From Acidobacteriaceae bacterium (GTDB taxonomy: Bacteria; Acidobacteriota; Terriglobia; Terriglobales; Acidobacteriaceae), in NCBI GenBank assembly GCA_030039895.1, contig JASHUR010000221.1, positions 1 to 28,499 on the forward strand: a stretch of DNA of 28,499 bases. The letters run 5' to 3'. Positions 16,849 through 24,422 of the stretch are shown piece by piece. Numbering within the stretch: the first letter of the stretch is position 1; each line of letters starts with the position of its first letter. A program made the position numbers and the translations under genes. The notes under the pieces are model-generated. The model was not told where the DNA came from, searched no databases, and saw only the letters and a program-made list of their open reading frames with translations.

Positions 16849-18603
16849 CTACGTTTTGAAATCTGCAACGGTCTGCTTATTGCATTGCAAGAAAAGCGAA
16901 CATTCGCGAATGACGGCGTCAAGAGAGTCCATCGTCATGGCAGGCTGGTCAACAGCGTTTGAAGCTGGGCCATTCGATGCGGGCGACAAGGCGGCCCTGA
17001 GGCTATCCGCGACCATGACGATTGCACTGCGGAGATCATGTTCAAAGCGGTTCAAGCTCGCCTGCAACCGTTCAAGGTAGTCGAACCTGACTCGTCCGGC
17101 GTTCATATCAAGCAATTCGGGGACATTCTTGTTCATTCTTCTGAAGACAATGGGACGCATTAGAAAGCCGGGCAGCAGAAGAAGAAATGAGTCCAGCGAG
17201 TAGAAGACGCGCTCGACTTTGTAATAGAGATGGCTTTCAGCGCGTAAGGGGCAGGTGACTCTGAGATGCTGAACCGGAATTTCGAATAAAGCGCCTGCGG
17301 CCCGTTCGAGGCGATCGAGAATCCCGTTCGCCATATCTACGAAATAGGACGAAAGCATATCGAGTTGCGCCTGTACTTTTTCGTCTTGCTGAATCTTCCA
17401 TCTTCTGAAGACATCTTCCACCTCGTTCATCAGCCAATTTTCGAGCAATGTACCAAATGCGCGTCCAGCGGCCTTTGGATGCTCGGCCTGAAAGAGCTTC
17501 AGATGGCTCCGCACTTCGGGGGCATAGGCTTCAACCTGCTCAGAGAGATCATGCTCCACGCCAGCGAGAATGTCGGCAGATCGCTGGCGCAGCAAGACCT
17601 GCAGCTCGCGCATTTTCATCTCTGTATCTTTCAGGATCTGATCCAGCGCCTCTCTCTTCTTCTCAAGCTCACCGGCGCTCAGTGCCGCGGTGCGCGTCCG
17701 TATTGAGGCTGCGAAGCGGAGGGTGCGGGCAGTCTCCAGCGTGTCCCCCGCGACGGAACATACCAGTACCTGGCGTTTTTCTTTTAACAAGAAAGCCTGC
17801 AGGCGTTGCTCGAAAGCTCTCAGCCCGGCGGGTAGTCCGTTGCTGGAAGGTTGTTGATCATCCCGGCCTTGACGTGCGGACAGAGGGAAGATTTCAGCAG
17901 CGGAAATATTGAGCCGGTCCAGTTCGTCTTTGAGAAAAGCGATGATTTCGGAAAGTTCCTTCGGGGAAGTGAGGTCGACTTTGTTCAGGATGAAGAACAG
18001 CTTAGGGACTTCGTCTTTGAGGTTCGCGATAAATTGCGATTCCACCTGCGTGATCGGCGGATCGACGGAAAGTACGACGATTCCGGCATCAACCTGGTTC
18101 AGGTAGCTTTCAGTGGTTTCAGTGTTATGCGCGTGCGTCGAGCCGATGCCGGGAGTGTCGATAAGGATGATTCCATCTTTGAGGAAGGGGGAAGGATAAG
18201 TGATCTCGACGGAAGCGACTTGCTTTTTGTTTCCGGGATTTCTGGCTTCCGAGATGTAGTCTTCCAGGCTCGAAATCGCGACTTCCTCCCGCAATTCCCC
18301 AGTGGTATAGATGATGGTCGCGCAGGGTGTCTCCCCATATCGAATCTCCGTAATGATTGCCGTTACAGGGAGCACCCCTGTGGGCAATGCGTCCGCTTTG
18401 AGAAGGGCGTTGATCAGAGAGCTCTTGCCGCGCTTCATTTGTCCAAGAACGGCGAGATGCAGTTTTTCACCGGAGAGCTTTTCTTTGAGCGAGACCAGCT
18501 TGTTCTCGATGCCTGCGATTCGTTCAGCCCGAGCAATATCAAGCAAGATGTCGAGCTTTCTCTGCAAGGAAGCGGGCTCGGCTGGCTGATCCGTAACGAT
18601 CAT
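16849..18603 (-). CDS. Dynamin-like GTPase (DLP-B), last gene of the crcB operon
   Basis: A 584-residue bacterial dynamin-like protein. G1 is GQMKRGKSS (54-62), the G2 threonine is Thr81, G3 is DTPGIGS from Asp149 and G4 is NKVD (207-210), with the NPGN motif at 122-125. After the GTPase domain come long helices (about 310-430) as in the neck and trunk. A hydrophobic patch, VFYSLDSFLLLLPGFLMRPI (about 466-485), is a good candidate for the membrane-inserting paddle. The C-terminal helix ends with Cys-containing ECSLFLQCNK. It starts 18 nt after the DUF190 stop. Paired bacterial dynamins often act as hetero-oligomers, so DLP-A is a likely partner. Confidence 0.88.
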   Translation of the reverse strand: MIVTDQPAEPASLQRKLDILLDIARAERIAGIENKLVSLKEKLSGEKLHLAVLGQMKRGKSSLINALLKADALPTGVLPVTAIITEIRYGETPCATIIYTTGELREEVAISSLEDYISEARNPGNKKQVASVEITYPSPFLKDGIILIDTPGIGSTHAHNTETTESYLNQVDAGIVVLSVDPPITQVESQFIANLKDEVPKLFFILNKVDLTSPKELSEIIAFLKDELDRLNISAAEIFPLSARQGRDDQQPSSNGLPAGLRAFEQRLQAFLLKEKRQVLVCSVAGDTLETARTLRFAASIRTRTAALSAGELEKKREALDQILKDTEMKMRELQVLLRQRSADILAGVEHDLSEQVEAYAPEVRSHLKLFQAEHPKAAGRAFGTLLENWLMNEVEDVFRRWKIQQDEKVQAQLDMLSSYFVDMANGILDRLERAAGALFEIPVQHLRVTCPLRAESHLYYKVERVFYSLDSFLLLLPGFLMRPIVFRRMNKNVPELLDMNAGRVRFDYLERLQASLNRFEHDLRSAIVMVADSLRAALSPASNGPASNAVDQPAMTMDSLDAVIRECSLFLQCNKQTVADFKT

Positions 18604-18621
18604 TGCGTTTCTCCGGTGTAC

Positions 18622-18978
18622 CTAGCTGCTCGCTGGAGAACTCTTCGAATGCTGTGAGTAGCGGATGGCCTCGACAGGAGAGATTGCGATTAATCCGCCC
18701 GCGATCATCTGGTCGAGATGCGGCAGCAGCTTCTGAATCTGCTCTTCGGTGTCGATGATGCTCACCATGATGGGAAGATTTCGGGAGATGGAGAGGCTAT
18801 GAGTGTGATGAATTCTGGCGCTCGCCCCGAAACCTTCGAGGCCGCGGTAGACAGTCGCTCCGGCAAGCCCCAGTTCCATACATTTGGCCACGAGCGCCTC
18901 ATAGAGCGGTCGTCCTTGCCACTTATCCGCCTCCATGAAATGGATGCGCAGCATCTTTGCGTGGAATTGTTCTTTCAT
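18622..18978 (-). CDS. DUF190 protein (PII-like fold), single domain
   Basis: A 118-residue DUF190 protein. Characteristic blocks are MLRIHFMEADKWQGRPLYEALV, split here as RIHFMEADKW at 11-20 and GRPLYEALV after it, then GLAGATVYRGLEGFG (37-51) and the HHTHSLSISRNLPIMV strand region. DUF190 proteins resemble the PII signalling fold and are often adjacent to crcB; their ligand is not established. AAGGA lies 8 nt before the ATG at 18978, and the gap to the preceding DUF190 gene is 4 nt. Part of the fluoride-controlled operon. Confidence 0.92.
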   Translation of the reverse strand: MKEQFHAKMLRIHFMEADKWQGRPLYEALVAKCMELGLAGATVYRGLEGFGASARIHHTHSLSISRNLPIMVSIIDTEEQIQKLLPHLDQMIAGGLIAISPVEAIRYSQHSKSSPASS

Positions 18979-18982
18979 CGGG

Positions 18983-19705
18983 TCATTCCTTTTCGCTGAT
19001 TGTCACAGAGGGACGGTGGGTATATTTGATGATCTCGACATCGGACAGCACGACGAGTCCTTCCTGAACCATTTTGTCGACGAGGGGCAGAAAGTTCTGC
19101 AGTTTCTCTTCGGTATCAACGACCGAGAGCATGATCGATGCGTCGTGGGACAAATGAAATGCTTTGTCTTTGTGAACTCTGCGATGGGCTCCGTAACCGA
19201 GAATGCCGCGGTATACAGTTACGCCGGCGAGGTCATTTGCGCGCATTGCACGCATGAGCGCCTCATGGAGCGGTTTATCCTGCCACAGGTCGCTTTCACC
19301 GATAAATATCCGCATCAATTTGGCCTTGCCCTCGATCTTTACGTGTTCAGCCGGAGCAGCAGCCTTTTGCTTTGACGCCCGCGCAGGCTTTGCAACGGTC
19401 GTTTCCTGCAATTCGATCAATCCTGAGCCGACAAGCTCCTCAAGCTTGCCAAGCAACTCATTCACTTTCTCCTGCGATTCGATGAATTCGATTTTTATCG
19501 GGAGATGATCGGAGATCTCCACGAAATTTGCGGAGTGTATGTGATGATCTGCGCCGAAACCGGCGACGCCTTTCAACACAGTTGCTCCTGAGACTCCGCG
19601 AAAGAAGAGGAAATCAAGCACGCTTGAATAGGTCGAGACTCCGTGGCGGCTTGTTCCTTCGCTCAGGTAAATCGATACTTTTACGGCCTTTCCCGCAGTT
19701 AACAT
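18983..19705 (-). CDS. Tandem-domain DUF190 protein
   Basis: A 240-residue protein built from two DUF190 domains: residues about 1-105 (VSIYLSEGTSRHG, then GVSGATVLKGVAGFG) and about 129-235 (RIFIGESDLWQDKPLHEAL, then LAGVTVYRGILGYG). They are joined by an Ala/Lys-rich linker (AKPARASKQKAAAPAEHVK, about 109-127). Most DUF190 proteins have a single domain, so this is an internal duplication. The second half is closer to the downstream single-domain protein than the first half is. AAGGAG precedes the ATG at 19705. Together the two genes supply three DUF190 units, which would suit a trimeric PII-like assembly (inference). Confidence 0.9.
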   Translation of the reverse strand: MLTAGKAVKVSIYLSEGTSRHGVSTYSSVLDFLFFRGVSGATVLKGVAGFGADHHIHSANFVEISDHLPIKIEFIESQEKVNELLGKLEELVGSGLIELQETTVAKPARASKQKAAAPAEHVKIEGKAKLMRIFIGESDLWQDKPLHEALMRAMRANDLAGVTVYRGILGYGAHRRVHKDKAFHLSHDASIMLSVVDTEEKLQNFLPLVDKMVQEGLVVLSDVEIIKYTHRPSVTISEKE

Positions 19706-19714
19706 AGTTCTCCT

Positions 19715-20275
19715 TCAGGGTCGCAATCCTCTTTGAGAAGCAAGAAACTCGGCAGCGTGTCCGAGAGTGCCCCATTTGGTTTCTGCTGGTTCATATATAT
19801 GCTGCAACTGGGACAATTCTTCCGCCAGCTGTTTTCGGTACCGCTCCATGATGGAGTCGATAACCGCTGCAGTAGCCGGCGGCATGCCTTGTTTCAGTCG
19901 TGTGCCGTGCCCGAGGCACAGAACCGACTGCGATCGCATCCAATTCACGACAAGCTTGTGATGCAGACAACCGATGAACTCGCGGATGCGCTGTTCTTCC
20001 TCAAGCCCAAGAAGTACGCAGATGTCGCAGGGAGATGTGCCTGCAGCTTCCTCGGGCTTGTCGAGGAGCGCCAGAAACAGCCGGGCCGCAGAAGATGCCC
20101 GCTGGGTCGCAGCAAGTCCCCAGGTGTGAAAATTGCAGAGGTGATGCACGTTTTTCTGCGCAGGGTCCTGCATCAGAGCCGTTTGATAATTCTTCATGAA
20201 GCGGCAGAATGGACACCCGGTTTCGCCAAGCACTTGCAGAATGGACTCGTAATGCGCAACCTTATTTGCTCTCAT
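19715..20275 (-). CDS. Stand-alone Cys/His-cluster protein (DUF6062-like)
   Basis: A 186-residue soluble protein with four Cys/His blocks: CPFC (Cys21/Cys24), CNFHTW (Cys47/His50), CDIC (Cys83/Cys86) and LCLGH (Cys120/His123), a probable metal-binding domain. The layout resembles DUF6062-type proteins from memory, and it matches the C-terminal third of the dynamin-like protein at 10299-12002. The start at 20275 is chosen because its ATG overlaps the crcB stop (ATGA); a longer in-frame version would run into crcB. It is followed 9 nt later by the double DUF190 gene. The fusion suggests it binds a dynamin-like partner, probably DLP-A or DLP-B. Confidence 0.82.
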   Translation of the reverse strand: MRANKVAHYESILQVLGETGCPFCRFMKNYQTALMQDPAQKNVHHLCNFHTWGLAATQRASSAARLFLALLDKPEEAAGTSPCDICVLLGLEEEQRIREFIGCLHHKLVVNWMRSQSVLCLGHGTRLKQGMPPATAAVIDSIMERYRKQLAEELSQLQHIYEPAETKWGTLGHAAEFLASQRGLRP

Positions 20276-20649
20276 GGCGTAACCCTCGCAAGCATGACAC
20301 CGCACCAGATGCCGACCAATCCGAGCAAAATGCTCGACACGACATATAGAGCCGCAATGGGAAGGTCGCCAATCTGAAGCTTGGAGAATGTTTCCCATTC
20401 AAATGTAGAAAACGTGCTGTATGCACCGACGAACCCGGTCGGGATTAAATATCGCCAGGCAGGGCTGATGCCTGCGCGTTTATCAAGCAGCTCCAGAGAA
20501 AAGCCGATGATGACGCAGGCTGTCAAATTCACGACAAAAGTTCCATAGGGAAAGCGCGTTCCGAGCTTATCAGCAACGGTCGAACCGACCCATACCCGCG
20601 CGAGAGCGCCGAGTGAACCTCCGAGTGCGATTAAGAGATATTTCTGCAA
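20272..20649 (-). CDS. crcB: CrcB/Fluc fluoride ion channel
   Basis: A 125-residue four-helix membrane protein that lets fluoride leave the cell and works as a dual-topology dimer. Family blocks are GGSLGALAR (9-17), FPYGTFVVNL with the conserved Asn, and GFVGAYSTFSTFEWE, carrying both pore phenylalanines in STFSTF. The start is a TTG at 20649, since AGGAG lies 8 nt upstream and the first helix then begins at once. The rare start may lower its yield relative to neighbours. It follows DLP-A by 17 nt and overlaps the Cys/His gene by 4 nt. A single gene implies a homodimer. It is the anchor for reading the locus as a fluoride response. Confidence 0.96.
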   Translation of the reverse strand: MQKYLLIALGGSLGALARVWVGSTVADKLGTRFPYGTFVVNLTACVIIGFSLELLDKRAGISPAWRYLIPTGFVGAYSTFSTFEWETFSKLQIGDLPIAALYVVSSILLGLVGIWCGVMLARVTP

Positions 20650-20666
20650 CTGTATTTCTCCTGACT

Positions 20667-22763
20667 TTATGTCCGCTGCGCTTCAATAAGCGTGGCTGCG
20701 TTGTTGGAGCCTCCACTGAGCAAAAGCTCCAGGTCCGCTTCCAACTGGCGGGAATCTGCGACCTTACTGGAAACGCCTCTGACGCGATCGAGTTGCACGC
20801 GATAGGCATCGGCGTAGGAATTCACGAGCATTTCAAGCTTGCGAACGACTTGTTCGGCCCATTGCGACAAGGCCAAGCCATACAAATGCAACTGTTCGCG
20901 AAGATGCTGTCCGATGTTTTCCTGCAGGCGGGAGCGAATTCTGGAACGGAGCACGCCCTCTCCCAGCATGCTCCAGCGGCTCAATCCGATTGTTTCCGGC
21001 AGATTCGCCAACTCGAACCGCGGCAGGTCGCGCAGCAGCAGATCGAAATCGTCCGGCGAAGGCGCGTCATTCCGGCCCATCTCTTTGGCGATTGCCTGCA
21101 GCGACGCAACGGCATGATGTCCAACCGCCTTGAACTTGCCGATGGGCTGTTGAACGGCTTTGTCCGTCACATCATGAATCCATTCTGAGAGCTGGAGAGA
21201 AGGTATCTGCGAAGTTGAGGTTGCGAGGGCCCAATGAACGGCTTGCTGTACAACGGCATCGATGGCCAGATCCGGAGATTCCGCAAACCTGCGAAACGCA
21301 TGATCGAGCACCGTTCGCTGTTCGCCAACCTCTCCCGTGATCACGCGCAGCCGTGTCTCAAGCTCAGACACGTTTTCCATTGTTTGAGGCGCGGATGTTT
21401 TTTCCCGGCGCAGGCTACTTTCCATTGCGGCGATGACCGCTTCACGGAGTGATCCGATTTTCCTGGCCACAGATGATTCCCGCAAAGCTCGAGCATGGTC
21501 AAACCGCGGAAGCAGTTCGCGTTCGAAGAACTGATCGAGAAGGATGGAATATCGTGGAACGGCGCTCACGGGATGCACGGTTACATCAAGATTCAGGGCA
21601 CGCTTTACATGCTCCTGAATGTAACTGATCGCCCGATGCAAGTCTCCCTCAGCCAGCAGGTCGGCTTTGCTGAGCAGAACGAGAGCCGGGATGCCTGCTT
21701 CATAAAACAAGCGCAAGGTACCGATGTCTTCATCGCTGAGAGTAGTTCCGGCATCGATTAACAGAAGAGCCAGATCGCATGACGGGAGATAGGCGAGCGT
21801 CTCTGCCGCGCCGCGCGTTGCCAGTGAGCCGAGTCCGGGTGTATCGACGAGCAGCACACCCTGCTTGAGGCGGTGCGAGGGAACTTCAACGAGAGCGCGC
21901 ACCACATTTTTGAGATTACCGGGGTTCCCCTGCTCTGTAACCAGCCGCGAGAGTTCCTGGATGGATACAGCTTCGCTGCGGCCGTCTCCGAATGCAACCG
22001 CGGCCCTGATTTCGGGACCGTATCGCAGCTTGGTGGGCACGGCTGTGATGGGGTTAATGCCGACTGGAAGAACATCGGTGCCGAGCAGGGCATTCAACAT
22101 AGAAGACTTGCCGCTGCTCACGCGGCCAAAAAGCGCCAGCTCAAAACTGTCATCTTCCAGACGCGCCGCCAGGGTATCGATTCTCGGGCGGAACTCCACC
22201 AGGCCGTTCCTTGTGACGATCTGCTCGATGAGACGAAGAAGATTGATTTCGAGACCGGCCTTTTCCAATCGCTGGAGGCGCTTTTCAAGGTCCGTTGTGA
22301 GCTCCTGCTTGAGATAACGCTCCATGCCGGTTATGAGAGAACGCAGTTCATGGACCGCTCCGTTCAGCTCATCGATGGCGTCTTCGGGGACAGTTCCAGA
22401 TCCGCGCATGTAGTTCGGCTTGAGTTCCTCAACAGCAATGTCCACAAAAGCCAGATTGGTGAGAACCGCGCGGGTGGCGGGAATATCGGGCGGTTCCGGT
22501 TTCATGCCCTGCCAGGCGATGGTGCGCACAAGCTGCGTCCGGAAGCGACGGATGTAGTCCTCCAGGACACGAATCTGGGCGGGGCTGATGTCTACGATGT
22601 AGCGAGGAAAGGGTGAAGGAGACGTGGCAGCGTGCAGTATGTCGGCTATATCACTTAAGAGCTTATCGATGTATTGACACGTAATCCGAAGCCGGGTCTT
22701 CTGATGTTCGTTCAGCTCTCCGGCGTGACGTGTCATTTCGACCTTACGATCTTGTTCGGACAT
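20667..22763 (-). CDS. Dynamin-like GTPase (DLP-A) directly behind fluoride riboswitch 4
   Basis: A 698-residue dynamin-like protein, the largest of three here. Residues 1-180 form a helical N-terminal region before the GTPase domain. G1 is GRVSSGKSS (213-221), the G2 threonine is Thr240, G3 is DTPGLGS from Asp307 and G4 is SKAD (365-368; Ser for the usual Asn). GNPGN lies at 279-283. The remaining part is helical, with no obvious transmembrane pair, so membrane contact may need the partner DLP-B. The ATG at 22763 follows GGAGGAG, which the riboswitch hairpin can mask. It is the first gene of the unit with crcB, the Cys/His protein, the DUF190 genes and DLP-B. Confidence 0.88.
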   Translation of the reverse strand: MSEQDRKVEMTRHAGELNEHQKTRLRITCQYIDKLLSDIADILHAATSPSPFPRYIVDISPAQIRVLEDYIRRFRTQLVRTIAWQGMKPEPPDIPATRAVLTNLAFVDIAVEELKPNYMRGSGTVPEDAIDELNGAVHELRSLITGMERYLKQELTTDLEKRLQRLEKAGLEINLLRLIEQIVTRNGLVEFRPRIDTLAARLEDDSFELALFGRVSSGKSSMLNALLGTDVLPVGINPITAVPTKLRYGPEIRAAVAFGDGRSEAVSIQELSRLVTEQGNPGNLKNVVRALVEVPSHRLKQGVLLVDTPGLGSLATRGAAETLAYLPSCDLALLLIDAGTTLSDEDIGTLRLFYEAGIPALVLLSKADLLAEGDLHRAISYIQEHVKRALNLDVTVHPVSAVPRYSILLDQFFERELLPRFDHARALRESSVARKIGSLREAVIAAMESSLRREKTSAPQTMENVSELETRLRVITGEVGEQRTVLDHAFRRFAESPDLAIDAVVQQAVHWALATSTSQIPSLQLSEWIHDVTDKAVQQPIGKFKAVGHHAVASLQAIAKEMGRNDAPSPDDFDLLLRDLPRFELANLPETIGLSRWSMLGEGVLRSRIRSRLQENIGQHLREQLHLYGLALSQWAEQVVRKLEMLVNSYADAYRVQLDRVRGVSSKVADSRQLEADLELLLSGGSNNAATLIEAQRT

Positions 22764-22765
22764 GG

Positions 22766-22795
22766 CTCCTCCAAGCGATCAGATACTTCGAGGAG
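22766..22795 (-). promoter_or_regulatory. Shine-Dalgarno-sequestering hairpin of riboswitch 4
   Basis: On the minus strand CTCCTC (22795-22790) pairs with GAGGAG (22771-22766), extended by AAG/CTT. This hides the ribosome-binding site of DLP-A. No T-tract is present, so translational control is likely. Confidence 0.82.
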
Positions 22796-22837
22796 TCATC
22801 TGCTCAGTCGAGCGGTTATGGTGAACTCCTACACCAG
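22790..22837 (-). promoter_or_regulatory. Fluoride riboswitch 4, between eno and DLP-A
   Basis: On the minus strand GGTGTAGGAGTTCACC (P1 GGTG/CACC), then ATAACCGCTCGACTGAGC and AGATGACTCCTC. GGAGTT pairs with GACTCC. The whole element fits into the 85-nt gap between eno and DLP-A. I see no convincing promoter inside the gap, so it may act inside a transcript that begins upstream of eno. Confidence 0.92.
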
Positions 22838-22848
22838 TCAAGTTGTGG

Positions 22849-24171
22849 CTACTTCACAAGTGCCTCAGCAGGCTTGTGCGAGCCCTTCCAACGCGCATAC
22901 GGCGTTGCTCCTGCATAGCGCGCCTTCGCGCCCAGGTCTTTTTCGATTTCGAGCAGGCGGTTGTATTTTGCAATGCGCTCTCCGCGGCTTGCAGATCCTG
23001 TCTTGATCTGGCCTACGCCGGTTGCCACGGCCAGGTCTGCGATGCTCGTGTCATCAGTTTCGCCAGACCGATGCGAGATGACCGCGCCGTAACCATTTTC
23101 CTTGGCAATGGCGATACATTCCAGCGTTTCTGTCACTGTGCCGATCTGGTTGAGTTTGATGAGAATTGCGTTCGCGATGCGATCCCGGATCCCTTCCCGG
23201 AAAAGCGCGGGATTGGTAACAAAGTTGTCATCGCCGACGAGTTGAATCCTGTCGCCCAATTCTTTGGTGATCTGCTGCCATCCGGTTCGGTCTTCCTCGC
23301 CAATCCCATCTTCGAGCGACCATATCTCCGGATAGCGCCGCAGCCAGTCTTTGTAGAACGCGATCATTTCAGCCGGAGTGTGTTTGCTGTTGTCTGACTT
23401 GTCGAAGACATAGGCGCCGTCGTCATAGAATTCGCTGGCCGCGGGATCGAGCATTACCGCGATGTCTTCGCCGGGCTTATATCCGGCCTTGTGAATTGCC
23501 TCCAGAATGAGTTCGACGGCCTGCTCATTCGATTTCAATTGCGGAGCAAAGCCGCCTTCATCGCCGACCGCGGTGCTGAAACCCTTGGCGTGGAGAAGCG
23601 ACTTCAACGCGTGGAAGGTTTCGACCGCGGAACGCAGACCGTCCTGGAACGATGGAGCGCCAACCGGCGAGATCATGTATTCCTGAAAGTCGACGCTGTT
23701 GTCGGCATGGCGTCCGCCATTCAGAACATTCAGCATGGGTGTGGGCAGGAGGAATTCCGAGGCGCTGACGAGATGCGCATACAGAGGAACGCCACGCTGA
23801 ATCGCGGCTGCGCGAGCGGCGCCGAGGGAGACTCCGAGGATGGCGTTCGCACCTAGCTGGGCTTTATTCGGTGTGCCGTCGAGTGAGCACAGGCGCGCAT
23901 CCAACGCTGCCTGATCACAGGGATCCATTCCACGCACAGCGCGTTGCATTTCTCCTTCGACGAAGGCGCATGCTTTTCGCACGCCCTTCCCGCCGTAACG
24001 GGCCTTGTCGCCGTCGCGCAGTTCTACTGCTTCACGCTTGCCTGTCGATGCGCCAGACGGAACCTTCGCAGTCGCTTTTGTACCGTCGGCGAGCGTAACT
24101 GTAACAGCAAGCGTGGGATTTCCGCGCGAATCGAGTATTTCCAAGGCTTCGAGCTTTTGAATCTCCGCCAT
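22849..24171 (-). CDS. eno: Enolase
   Basis: A 440-residue enolase (2-phosphoglycerate to phosphoenolpyruvate, glycolysis). Signatures: SRGNPT, PSGASTG (38-44), NVLNGGRHADN (148-158), catalytic Glu205 in GDEGGF, Mg ligands Asp242 in LDPAASEF, Glu287 in SLEDG and Asp314 in GDD, Lys339 in ILIKLNQ and SHRSGET (367-372). The start at 24171 (MAEIQKLEALEI) is preceded by AGGAG at 8 nt. The frame is open 37 codons further to a GTG, but that stretch has no family similarity. Fluoride with phosphate and Mg2+ inhibits enolase, and eno is a recognised fluoride-riboswitch gene, so its presence here fits target over-production. Confidence 0.97.
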   Translation of the reverse strand: MAEIQKLEALEILDSRGNPTLAVTVTLADGTKATAKVPSGASTGKREAVELRDGDKARYGGKGVRKACAFVEGEMQRAVRGMDPCDQAALDARLCSLDGTPNKAQLGANAILGVSLGAARAAAIQRGVPLYAHLVSASEFLLPTPMLNVLNGGRHADNSVDFQEYMISPVGAPSFQDGLRSAVETFHALKSLLHAKGFSTAVGDEGGFAPQLKSNEQAVELILEAIHKAGYKPGEDIAVMLDPAASEFYDDGAYVFDKSDNSKHTPAEMIAFYKDWLRRYPEIWSLEDGIGEEDRTGWQQITKELGDRIQLVGDDNFVTNPALFREGIRDRIANAILIKLNQIGTVTETLECIAIAKENGYGAVISHRSGETDDTSIADLAVATGVGQIKTGSASRGERIAKYNRLLEIEKDLGAKARYAGATPYARWKGSHKPAEALVK

Positions 24172-24241
24172 TCCCAAATCTCCTGCGGCAAGCTGCCGCG
24201 CGATGTTTCGCCTTCCGGCGATAGGAAGCGCAATGCCGGCA

Positions 24242-24313
24242 TCACGGACAGAGGCTCCGAGAGACGCCACAATGCGCTCCACTAAGAAATTTATTTGGGA
24301 ATCTTGAGGACAC
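24242..24313 (-). CDS. Possible 23-codon leader ORF in the eno 5' region
   Basis: A GTG at 24313 lies just after GGGAGGAG and opens a 23-codon frame (begins MSSRFPNKFLSG) ending at TGA 24242-24244. This Shine-Dalgarno, not that of eno, is the sequence masked by the riboswitch 5 hairpin. Spacing is short, and there is no independent evidence that it is translated. Offered only because the hairpin position needs an explanation. Confidence 0.25.
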   Translation of the reverse strand: MSSRFPNKFLSGAHCGVSRSLCP

Positions 24314-24345
24314 GACTCCTCCCGCAGGATTCCCTGTCAGGAGTC
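24314..24345 (-). promoter_or_regulatory. Expression-platform hairpin of the eno riboswitch
   Basis: On the minus strand GACTCCT (24345-24339) pairs with AGGAGTC (24320-24314), with an inner CAGG/CCTG stem. There is no T-tract, and the hairpin is about 140 nt from the eno start, so neither simple termination nor direct masking of the eno Shine-Dalgarno is evident. Confidence 0.75.
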
Positions 24346-24411
24346 ATCATCTGCCTATCGCTAAAGAACGTCTGCTTTGACAGGCAGCGGTTAAAGGTGA
24401 ACTCCTTCACC
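24339..24411 (-). promoter_or_regulatory. Fluoride riboswitch 5, upstream of eno
   Basis: On the minus strand GGTGAAGGAGTTCACC (24411-24396), then TTTAACCGCTGCCTG, a longer variable stem-loop closing with CAGGC pairing, and AGATGATGACTCCTG. GGAGTT pairs with GACTCC. It matches the crcB consensus closely and precedes eno, a standard member of the regulon. Confidence 0.94.
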
Positions 24412-24422
24412 GCAACAATTCA

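Noticed and set aside
17851..18657. Long plus-strand frame opposite the DLP-B gene
   Set aside because: Antisense shadow: the minus strand encodes intact dynamin G1-G4 motifs, and the plus frame has no recognisable domain or ribosome-binding site.
13367..24345. Recurring GACTCCT/AGGAGTC palindromes at 13.4, 16.7, 22.8 and 24.3 kb as mobile-element inverted repeats
   Set aside because: Each lies in a 5' leader next to a crcB-type aptamer and forms its expression platform; no transposase or target duplication is present.
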